A stretch of 12,965 bases of DNA from Treponema sp. (GTDB taxonomy: Bacteria > Spirochaetota > Spirochaetia > Treponematales > Treponemataceae), in contig JAEEKM010000139.1 of NCBI GenBank assembly GCA_016282455.1, positions 1 to 12,965 on the forward strand, given 5' to 3'. The position numbers and the translations under genes are program-made. A model generated the notes under the pieces. The model saw only the letters and a list, made by a program, of their open reading frames with translations, did not search any database and had not been told where the DNA came from. Of this stretch, positions 7,213 through 12,965 are shown piece by piece (positions within the stretch are counted from its first letter, which is position 1; each line of letters starts with the position of its first letter).

Positions 7213-7227
7213 TGGTATATTATACCA
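7213..7227. repeat. 15-base palindrome over the tRNA promoter -10 box
   Basis: TGGTAT-ATT-ATACCA on the plus strand is a perfect six-base inverted repeat with a three-base centre, and it contains the -10 hexamer (7219-7224). It could be an operator or a chance result of the extended -10 sequence. Confidence 0.4.
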
Positions 7228-7245
7228 GTGTGAAAAAAATGTCAA
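7219..7245 (-). promoter_or_regulatory. Promoter of the tRNA-Thr/tRNA-Tyr unit, consensus -35 and extended -10
   Basis: On the minus strand there is a perfect TTGACA (7245-7240), a 15-base spacer and a perfect TATAAT (7224-7219), preceded by TGG, an extended -10 element that can compensate for a short spacer. Transcription should start near 7212, giving a leader of about 36 bases. This is the strongest promoter in the window, as expected for stable RNA. No terminator is visible between the EAL gene's stop at 7273 and this promoter. Confidence 0.8.
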
Positions 7246-7272
7246 GAGCAAAATGCGTTTTTTGTTAAAAAT

Positions 7273-9528
7273 TTATGTATTTGGCGGCAAAAAACTTTTA
7301 TAGAGCAGGGCAAGGAACTCTCTCTCCGGCATGGGCTTTGCATAATAGTAGCCCTGGGCAACATCACAGCCCATATCCCGCAGAAGGTCTGACTGTTTTT
7401 TTGTTTCTATTCCTTCAGCAACCGTAGTCATCTTAAGTTTTTTTGCCATCTCGATTACTGATGTAATGATGATGTTTTCCCTCTTGTCATCATCTGCTTT
7501 TGAAAGGAACTCTTTATCGAGTTTAAGCACATCTGCAGGAATTTCCTTAAGCAGATTGAGGGAAGAGTAGCCGGAACCAAAATCATCTACAGAAATGGAG
7601 AAGCCTGCTTTTTTAATATCATTCATCACGCTGATAAGTTTTTTTGAATTATCAAACATAATGCTTTCGGTAAGCTCAACTTCTACATGGCTGGGGCTGA
7701 CATCATACTTGTTAAAAATAGTTGTAAGCGTAGAAATCAAATCAGGATTGTAGAGGTGATAGCGGCTGAGGTTAAAACTTATTGTGATCGGGTTGGGACA
7801 GCTACCGCCAGGTCCCATTGTATTCCAGTCACTTAAGAATTTACACACCCTTTCAAATACATAAATATCAATCTTCTGAATGAAGCCGTTGTTTTCAAAA
7901 AGCGGTATAAACTTGTCCGGCGGCAAAAGTCCTTTCTGCGGATGATTCCAGCGGATAAGTGCTTCTGCACCAAGCACCTGTGCGTTTGAAAGATAAAACT
8001 TCGGCTGGTAGAAAACTTCAAATTCGTTGTTGTCCAGAGCCTTGTCCATGGTAAGGACAATTTCTTTTTTCCACTCGTTTTCTTCATCCATTTTTCTTGT
8101 GTATTCAATTACTCTCTGAGTGGCAAATTTTTCCTTTCCATACTTTCTTGCAAGATTTGCTTTATCTACCATACTGGTAATATCTGCAGACGGGTCGTTT
8201 ATGTAATAGACGCTGGAACTAAAGGTAAGCTTGTACTGCTGGGGAAGGGTGCGCTGAAGTTCTTCGTCAACATTTGTGAGCTTGTAAACTTTGTCTTCCA
8301 CAAGGGCAATGAATCCCGGGTTCTTTGCAAAAACAATAAAATTATCTGCATAGTAGCGGCAGACAAATTCTCCTGGTTCACAATGCTCCTGAAACTGCTG
8401 TGCAAGTTCCACAAGAAGAAGGTTGCCCCTTACAAAGCCGTATCCGTCGTTAATGAACTTAAAGTTGTTTATGTCCAGGGAGAGAAGCATGTATTCATCC
8501 GGTCTGGCGTTTCTAAGTATCTGTTTAATATGATGCTTGAACTGTGTAAAGGTGGGAAGCCCTGTGATTTCATCATAACCCAGGGTGCGGGTCTTTTTTC
8601 TCAAAACGAGGGCAGAGATTGCAAAGGCAACTGCAAGAAGAAGTACACAGGCTGTAACTGCAAGAATTGTGATTCTGCTTCTCTGTTCCCTTATGAGTTC
8701 ATGTTCCCTCATGTGAAAACGATGTTCAGACTGGGTTCTGTAAATCTGCTGTTCAAGTTCTTCGGGGGTAATGCTTTCTATTGCTTTTCTGAATATTGAG
8801 TTAGCAACTTCTCCCAGACGTTTTGCGTATCCTATGCGGTAAGGAATGGAAATGCCAAGATTGATTGTTCTGTAACCGGTAAGGTCTGAATCTGCCATCT
8901 GTTCAAAACCACCGATGATGCAGGCATCTACATCACTGTTTTTAAATCGTCTGATTACTTCTTCCGGCGAATTGAAGGTTAAATACTGGTAATCTTCTTT
9001 TGGAAAAAGTTTCAAAATCTGCTCTTCTATGTTTTCAGGATTGGGAACTGTTGCAATAGTGGAGCCTTTTTCTATATCTTCATCCTGCGTTAGAAGCAGC
9101 AGGTCAATTTCATAAACAGGTTCTGTAAAAGAAACTTCTTCATGTCCTTCAAGCAGGGCTGTGTAACCTGTAATAATGTCTGCTTTGTCAAGGAAAAAAA
9201 GTTTTACGCTTTTATCAAAATCGGAAGTAGGAATGAAAGAAAAATCAATCCCTGTTTTCTTTCCTATCATTTCAAGCAGGGTAATATTCACGCCTTCGTA
9301 GCGGGAAACTCCGTCGTATTCTTCAAAATATTCATAGGGGGCCCAGTTTGAGGCAGATACTACATTCAGAATTGGATGCTGGCGGATAAATTCTTTTTCA
9401 TCCTCGGTGAAAGAAATATCAGCAGCAACAGTTGAGACAATGAAAAATAATAAAAACAAAGCAGAGATACACTTTCTTGTTATATGAGAAAAAGCAATAA
9501 GTCCTGCTTTTTGAAATTTAAGCTCCAT
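7273..9528 (-). CDS. Membrane-anchored c-di-GMP phosphodiesterase: solute-binding sensor, degenerate GGDEF, intact EAL
   Basis: Predicted 751 residues from the ATG at 9528. Order: membrane segment/signal anchor (about 20-36), periplasmic solute-binding (SBP_bac_3-like) domain (about 45-250, LNVVSASNWAPYEYF and GYTALLEG), second membrane helix (about 286-309), GGDEF-like domain (about 315-475), EAL domain (about 490-740). The GGDEF motif is replaced by YADNF (393-397), so cyclase activity is not expected; the domain may be regulatory. The EAL domain keeps EAL in GAEALIRW (522-524), Asn in SFNLS, Glu in ELTES, DDFGSGYSS, the LKLD lysine, VAEGIE and QGYYYAKP, so it should hydrolyse c-di-GMP to pGpG. 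The periplasmic domain probably senses a small ligand such as an amino acid (inference). An upstream in-frame TTG at 9564 is unlikely as the start, since the promoter lies inside that extension. The next gene downstream is the tRNA unit. Treponemes use c-di-GMP in motility and surface control; this link is general. Confidence 0.92.
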   Translation of the reverse strand: MELKFQKAGLIAFSHITRKCISALFLLFFIVSTVAADISFTEDEKEFIRQHPILNVVSASNWAPYEYFEEYDGVSRYEGVNITLLEMIGKKTGIDFSFIPTSDFDKSVKLFFLDKADIITGYTALLEGHEEVSFTEPVYEIDLLLLTQDEDIEKGSTIATVPNPENIEEQILKLFPKEDYQYLTFNSPEEVIRRFKNSDVDACIIGGFEQMADSDLTGYRTINLGISIPYRIGYAKRLGEVANSIFRKAIESITPEELEQQIYRTQSEHRFHMREHELIREQRSRITILAVTACVLLLAVAFAISALVLRKKTRTLGYDEITGLPTFTQFKHHIKQILRNARPDEYMLLSLDINNFKFINDGYGFVRGNLLLVELAQQFQEHCEPGEFVCRYYADNFIVFAKNPGFIALVEDKVYKLTNVDEELQRTLPQQYKLTFSSSVYYINDPSADITSMVDKANLARKYGKEKFATQRVIEYTRKMDEENEWKKEIVLTMDKALDNNEFEVFYQPKFYLSNAQVLGAEALIRWNHPQKGLLPPDKFIPLFENNGFIQKIDIYVFERVCKFLSDWNTMGPGGSCPNPITISFNLSRYHLYNPDLISTLTTIFNKYDVSPSHVEVELTESIMFDNSKKLISVMNDIKKAGFSISVDDFGSGYSSLNLLKEIPADVLKLDKEFLSKADDDKRENIIITSVIEMAKKLKMTTVAEGIETKKQSDLLRDMGCDVAQGYYYAKPMPEREFLALLYKSFLPPNT

Positions 9529-9535
9529 TAAAGTT

Positions 9536-9564
9536 ATTATAAATGCACTTTTCTGATAAAGCAA
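9536..9564 (-). promoter_or_regulatory. Promoter of the EAL phosphodiesterase gene, leaderless geometry
   Basis: On the minus strand TTGCTT (9564-9559), 17 bases, then TATAAT (9541-9536). The ATG at 9528 follows after seven bases, so transcription should begin about one base before it. There is no Shine-Dalgarno site. It is divergent from the sufU promoter. Confidence 0.65.
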
Positions 9565-9601
9565 GCAGGATTTTGACTTCTTATTTTAGGCCTCTATCTC
9601 A

Positions 9602-9630
9602 TTGCCATACAGGCTTTTTTTTATTATACT
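9602..9630 (+). promoter_or_regulatory. Promoter of the sufU-M16-dut-lptF/G unit, leaderless geometry
   Basis: TTGCCA (9602-9607), a 17-base spacer, and TATACT (9625-9630) are followed after six bases by the sufU ATG at 9637. The predicted start of transcription coincides with the A of the ATG. The spacer contains a T-rich run (9614-9622). No Shine-Dalgarno site is present. Confidence 0.62.
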
Positions 9631-9636
9631 TATTAT

Positions 9637-10110
9637 ATGGACTTAAAATCACTATACGCAGAAATATTAAATGAGCATAACCTGAACCCCAGCCACAAGG
9701 GAGTTATGGAAAACCCCACTTTTACCCTTCAGGGGGTAAATCCTTCCTGCGGAGATAACATTTATCTTCAGCTCAAGGTGGATGAAAAGGGAATTATTAC
9801 TGAAGGCAGTTTTAACGGTTCCGGCTGTGCAGTAAGTCAGGCCAGTGTAGATATGATGCTGGATGATATAATCGGTAAACCCAAAGAAGAAGCCTTAAAA
9901 CTTTCGTCTCTTTTTACAGACATGATTCATGGAAAAGTTACTGATGATTCAGAACTTGAAGAACTTGATGAAGCGGCTGCCTTAAAGAACATTAGTTTTA
10001 TGCCTGCCAGGGTTAAATGTGCAGTTTTAGGCTGGCACACCATGGAAGAAATGTTAAAGAGCGGTGCCCAGACTGCAGGCGCAAGCCTTGAACACTGCAG
10101 TACAGAGTAG
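9637..10110 (+). CDS. sufU: SufU-type Fe-S cluster assembly / sulfur-relay protein
   Basis: The 157-residue protein belongs to the IscU/NifU-N superfamily, SufU type. In that type it accepts sulfur from the cysteine desulfurase SufS using a zinc-bound Cys and supports Fe-S assembly on SufBCD. Key residues are visible: Cys38 and Asp40 in NPSCGD, Cys64 in GSGCAVSQAS, and Cys128 in ARVKCAVLGWH. The roughly 20-residue insertion between the second and third Cys, together with ARVKC-LGWH, fits SufU rather than IscU. No sufS, sufB or sufD is next to it in this window, so its partners must be encoded elsewhere. It is the first gene of a plus-strand unit and ends 23 bases before the M16 peptidase. Confidence 0.9.
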   Translation: MDLKSLYAEILNEHNLNPSHKGVMENPTFTLQGVNPSCGDNIYLQLKVDEKGIITEGSFNGSGCAVSQASVDMMLDDIIGKPKEEALKLSSLFTDMIHGKVTDDSELEELDEAAALKNISFMPARVKCAVLGWHTMEEMLKSGAQTAGASLEHCSTE

Positions 10111-10133
10111 ACACTTCTAACAGACGGGCGGGA

Positions 10134-11399
10134 ATGATTTCTAAAAAGACTCTTTCAAACAACATTACTTTTGTTTCTCATTATCTGGAAAACGCAAGTT
10201 CCTGTGCCATTGGTTTTTACTTTTCTGTCGGAAGCAGAATGGAAGGAGAGGGAGAGCATGGTATCTCTCATTTTACAGAACACCTGCTTTTTAAAGGAAC
10301 TCTCAGCCGGACTACCCACGACATTGCCTGTACTTTTGACAGACTGGGCGGTATGGTAAATGCCTTTACAGAAAAAGATACTGTCTGCGCATACTCAGTT
10401 GTACCTGCCCTGGATGCATCTCCCCTTACGGCACTGGATCTTCTCTGTGACATGAGTGAAAACTGTATTTTCCCGGCAGAAGAAATTGAAAGGGAAAGGG
10501 CAGTTGTGCTGAACGAAATATTTTCTGTGGAAGATGATGCAGAAGAAAGTGCCCTTGAAGAAGCTGCCCGTTTGGTCTGGAAAAATCAGAGTCTGTCCCG
10601 CAGCATTACCGGAAGTCAGAAAGAAGTATCAGCCCTTAAACGGGAAGACATTATCCGCTGGTATGAAAAATATTTTAAGACGGGGGAACTGCTTGTTATT
10701 GCAACAGGTAAGTTTGATCCTTTACTTTTTGAAGAAAGACTTATTAAACTTCCCCTTCACAAAAAAGCCCTGGCATACCCTCAGGAACTGCATGACAAAA
10801 ATGTAAATTACTGGACAAAGGGAACTCTTTTTGCAAAGGCAAAGTTTACCCAGTGCCAGCTATATACGCTTTATCCTTTTTCCATGCCCATATCCTATGC
10901 CGATTACTGCACGCTTCTGGTCTTTAATTCCCTGATGGGAGAGAGCATGTCCAGCCGGCTCTTTGAAAGCCTCCGTGAAAAAAGCGGACTCTGTTATTCA
11001 GTTTACAGTTTTTTTTCCTGCTACGAAGATACTGCTTTCTGGGCAGTTTTTGTTTCCTGTGAAAGGAAAAATGTTCTGGCTGTAGTTTCTAAACTAAAAA
11101 AAGAAATTGAGTCTGTAAAAGAAAATATCAGTGACGGGGAAATTGAAGCCGCCAAAGCACATATTCTCGGAGAAGAATTCCTCGGCGGAACAGATACCGA
11201 ATTTTTGCTAAGAAGACACCAGAGGCATCTTGCCATGGGCTTTTCAATTAAGGAAACAGAAGAGATTCTTTCCTGTATACGCAGTGTAAGAAAAAATGAT
11301 ATTATAAATCTTGTAAATAAACTTCTTGCAGAAGAAAACAGGACTTTCCTCTCATACGGTCCCTCACTTCCTGCAAAAGTAAAAAAGGAATGTTTATGA
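10134..11399 (+). CDS. M16-family zinc metallopeptidase (insulinase/processing-peptidase type)
   Basis: The 421-residue protein has the inverted zinc motif HFTEH (His46, Glu49, His50) in [14 protein letters not shown]. The third ligand is probably Glu128 in VVLNEIF, at the expected distance. The C-terminal half has the typical [22 protein letters not shown] (R281/Y288 region) that binds substrate in M16B enzymes. At about 420 residues it is the single-copy, half-length form, which normally works as a dimer. It should degrade or process peptides in the cytoplasm; no signal peptide is seen and the substrate is unknown. A G-rich stretch (GGGCGGGA) abuts the ATG and is at best a poorly spaced Shine-Dalgarno. 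Its TGA overlaps the dut ATG. Confidence 0.93.
   Translation: MISKKTLSNNITFVSHYLENASSCAIGFYFSVGSRMEGEGEHGISHFTEHLLFKGTLSRTTHDIACTFDRLGGMVNAFTEKDTVCAYSVVPALDASPLTALDLLCDMSENCIFPAEEIERERAVVLNEIFSVEDDAEESALEEAARLVWKNQSLSRSITGSQKEVSALKREDIIRWYEKYFKTGELLVIATGKFDPLLFEERLIKLPLHKKALAYPQELHDKNVNYWTKGTLFAKAKFTQCQLYTLYPFSMPISYADYCTLLVFNSLMGESMSSRLFESLREKSGLCYSVYSFFSCYEDTAFWAVFVSCERKNVLAVVSKLKKEIESVKENISDGEIEAAKAHILGEEFLGGTDTEFLLRRHQRHLAMGFSIKETEEILSCIRSVRKNDIINLVNKLLAEENRTFLSYGPSLPAKVKKECL
11385..11389 (+). promoter_or_regulatory. Shine-Dalgarno site that decides the dut start
   Basis: AAGGA ends six bases before ATG 11396 but abuts ATG 11390. This selects the shorter dut product and sits inside the end of the M16 gene. 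Confidence 0.75.
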
Positions 11400-11839
11400 A
11401 CGAAGTAGCAGTTAAAATCAAGGCTGAAAAGGGAGCCCTCATTCCCCAGTACAAAACAAAAGGTGCTGCAGGTGCAGATGTCTGTGCTTTTCTTAAAGAG
11501 AGTGAAGTAATTCTTCGCCCAGGAGAGAGAGTTTTAGTTCCTACCGGTCTTTATTTTGAAATTCCTGAAGGTTATGAAATTCAGGTTCGCCCCAGAAGCG
11601 GACTCGCATTTAAAAACGGAGTTACGGTTTTAAATACCCCCGGAACAATTGACAGTGATTACCGCGGTGAACTAAAAGTTCTTCTAATCAATTTAGGAAG
11701 TGAAGATTTTAAAATTTCCTCTGGCGACAGAATTGCCCAGATTATTCTTGCTCCGGTAACACAGGCTTCTTTTGTAGAAAGCAATGAACTTTCAGGAACT
11801 GAACGCGGGGCCGGTGGTTTTGGCAGTACAGGGGTGTAA
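11396..11839 (+). CDS. dut: dUTP diphosphatase (trimeric dUTPase)
   Basis: The enzyme hydrolyses dUTP to dUMP and pyrophosphate, keeping uracil out of DNA and supplying thymidylate synthesis. All five motifs of trimeric dUTPases are present in 147 residues: AAGADVCA (about 24-31), [35 protein letters not shown] (about 65-86, with the catalytic Asp in GTIDSDYRG), GDRIAQIIL (about 110-118) and the C-terminal P-loop-like [11 protein letters not shown]. The ATG at 11396 is preferred over an in-frame ATG at 11390, because AAGGA (11385-11389) is properly spaced only for the former and overlaps the latter. It overlaps the M16 stop codon (ATGA), so translation is coupled. Confidence 0.96.
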   Translation: MNEVAVKIKAEKGALIPQYKTKGAAGADVCAFLKESEVILRPGERVLVPTGLYFEIPEGYEIQVRPRSGLAFKNGVTVLNTPGTIDSDYRGELKVLLINLGSEDFKISSGDRIAQIILAPVTQASFVESNELSGTERGAGGFGSTGV

Positions 11840-11852
11840 GTAAAGAAACTCT

Positions 11853-12965
11853 ATGCTGGAAAAAATACTTGCCTTTGCAGAAAAAATATTTTCTCGTTTT
11901 AAAGCTCCTCCAAAGCTAAGGGAGCATGTGCTTACAAAATACATTGCAAAAGAATTGTTTCTTTATTTTTTAATCTGCTTTCTCTTTTTCTTCGTGGTGT
12001 TTTTTGTAAACCAGATTCTGCTTCTTGCAGAAACAATTTTAAAAAAGCGTGTTCCGGTTTTTTCTGTCATAAGGCTCATATGGTATTGTCTTCCTGCTAT
12101 TGTTGCCCAGTCAGCCCCCTTTGCAACACTGGTCGGTTTTCTCATGTGCCTGGGGCGTCTTGTTACGGACAATGAAGTGCTTATTCTCCGTGCGTCCGGT
12201 CTCCGTTACTCGGTCATACTCGTTCCTGTTGTGATAATGGGACTTGCCATAAGTGTTTTTAGTTTTGTAATGAACGATTATTTTCTGCCGCTGGGAACCC
12301 TTAATTACAACAAGCTTTACAGGCAGATTATTGTTTCAAACCCCGCAGTGGAAATGGAAAGCCATTCCATAAAACGCATGAACGATTCAACCCTGGTCAT
12401 CGGTGACGTAACAAAAGAATCTGTTAGTGACCTTGTGTTTTTTGACAATCAGAAAAACTCCGGCCAGAGAATTATTATTTCCGGAAAAACAGATGTTGAA
12501 AAAGCAGTAAGCCCAGGTGTACTTATGCGCCTTAACATGGACGATGCCTTTGTAATCATGCTTAACAACAAAAACCGCAGTGATTATGATGTAATGGATT
12601 CTCAGGAACTTACCCTTAATGTTTTTGAAGATTCAATAATTGCAAGTACCGGCGGAACTTCTCCGCGTGAAATGACCAGCTACGACCTTTGGAAAAAAAT
12701 CAAGAAGATGAAAAAACAGGGAAACTCCAGTACAAAGCAGCTTAACACCTATGACCTTGAGTTTAATAAAAAGTTTTCCATTCCCTTTGGTTCCATCTTT
12801 TTTGCACTTTTAGCATTCCCCTTAGCCCTTGTGTTCGGTAAAAAAGACGGACAGACTCTGGGACTGATTTTTGGAATCGTAATTTCCGTTCTCTACTGGG
12901 CGGCAACAATTATCGGACAGATATTCGGTTTGCGCGGCGGCTATAACGGTTTCTGGATGATGTGG
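11853..12965 (+). CDS. LptF/LptG (YjgP/YjgQ) family permease, N-terminal 371 residues (partial)
   Basis: The gene starts 13 bases after dut and stays open through the right edge; only a short C-terminal part is missing, judging by the family's usual 350-430 residues. It begins with a cytoplasmic stretch, then membrane helix 1 (about 35-60) and helices at about 73-100 and 120-142. A soluble, jellyroll-type periplasmic domain follows (about 145-300), then C-terminal helices from about 308 (FSIPFGSIFFALLAFPLALVF and after). TDNEVLILRASG (105-116) matches the conserved cytoplasmic coupling loop of LptF/LptG. In LPS-making bacteria the LptB2FG complex lifts LPS to the LptC-A-D bridge. Treponemes are generally reported to lack classical LPS yet keep Lpt homologues, so another envelope lipid or glycolipid may be the cargo (inference). 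Which paralogue (LptF or LptG) it is cannot be decided here; a second copy may follow outside the window. No good Shine-Dalgarno is visible. Confidence 0.9.
   Translation, partial: MLEKILAFAEKIFSRFKAPPKLREHVLTKYIAKELFLYFLICFLFFFVVFFVNQILLLAETILKKRVPVFSVIRLIWYCLPAIVAQSAPFATLVGFLMCLGRLVTDNEVLILRASGLRYSVILVPVVIMGLAISVFSFVMNDYFLPLGTLNYNKLYRQIIVSNPAVEMESHSIKRMNDSTLVIGDVTKESVSDLVFFDNQKNSGQRIIISGKTDVEKAVSPGVLMRLNMDDAFVIMLNNKNRSDYDVMDSQELTLNVFEDSIIASTGGTSPREMTSYDLWKKIKKMKKQGNSSTKQLNTYDLEFNKKFSIPFGSIFFALLAFPLALVFGKKDGQTLGLIFGIVISVLYWAATIIGQIFGLRGGYNGFWMMW

Noticed and set aside
9529..9564. TTG start adding 12 residues to the EAL protein
   Set aside because: The extension contains the -35 and -10 boxes of the likely promoter, and the ATG at 9528 leaves a normal signal anchor.
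11390..11395. Upstream ATG of dut
   Set aside because: It abuts the AAGGA site, too close for use; ATG 11396 is spaced correctly and overlaps the M16 stop as ATGA.
1..12965. CRISPR array, insertion sequence, prophage, toxin-antitoxin, defence or retron element
   Set aside because: No regularly spaced direct repeats, transposase or integrase motifs, terminal inverted repeats, or reverse transcriptase motifs were seen on either strand.

Overview
The window looks like a chromosomal core region of a spirochaete, most likely a host-associated Treponema. That inference rests on moderate G+C with A/T-rich spacers, a small protein plus TPR protein pair of the kind seen in treponemes, a secreted ankyrin protein, and a periplasmic-sensor EAL phosphodiesterase. 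Species cannot be named from sequence alone. I see no phage, plasmid, insertion sequence, CRISPR array or defence island, and no clear previously undescribed multi-gene system.

Layout, left to right. (1) On the minus strand from 6879 down to 1675 is a tightly packed unit: ankyrin-repeat protein, rsmD, a 112-residue hypothetical protein, a TPR protein and rlmN. Gaps are 3 to 23 bases. A further minus-strand gene, an AddB-like/PD-(D/E)XK-family recombination protein, starts at 1630 from its own promoter and runs off the left edge. (2) Positions 6880-7272 hold the ankyrin promoter, an intrinsic terminator, tRNA-Tyr(GTA), tRNA-Thr(TGT), a leader hairpin and a strong tRNA promoter. (3) 7273-9528 (minus) encodes a membrane-anchored phosphodiesterase with a solute-binding sensor domain, a degenerate GGDEF domain and an intact EAL domain. 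(4) A divergent promoter region at 9529-9636 separates it from a plus-strand unit: sufU (Fe-S assembly), an M16 zinc peptidase, dut (dUTPase) and an LptF/LptG-family permease cut by the right edge.

Three things stand out. First, all four protein-coding genes that follow a recognisable promoter have a -10 box only 6 to 8 bases before the ATG and a 17-base spacer to a -35 box, and none has a Shine-Dalgarno sequence. Their mRNAs should be leaderless or nearly so. Several internal genes of the same units have normal Shine-Dalgarno sites. Second, rlmN contains one in-frame TAA at 1963-1965, at a position where Tyr is expected, with perfectly good RlmN sequence on both sides. The conserved C-terminal catalytic Cys lies beyond the stop. 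Third, both tRNAs carry unpaired positions in normally paired stems, and tRNA-Tyr has C instead of U at the near-universal position 55.

Functionally this is housekeeping: rRNA methylation (rsmD, rlmN), tRNA supply, Fe-S assembly, nucleotide-pool hygiene, envelope lipid transport, DNA-end processing and c-di-GMP turnover.
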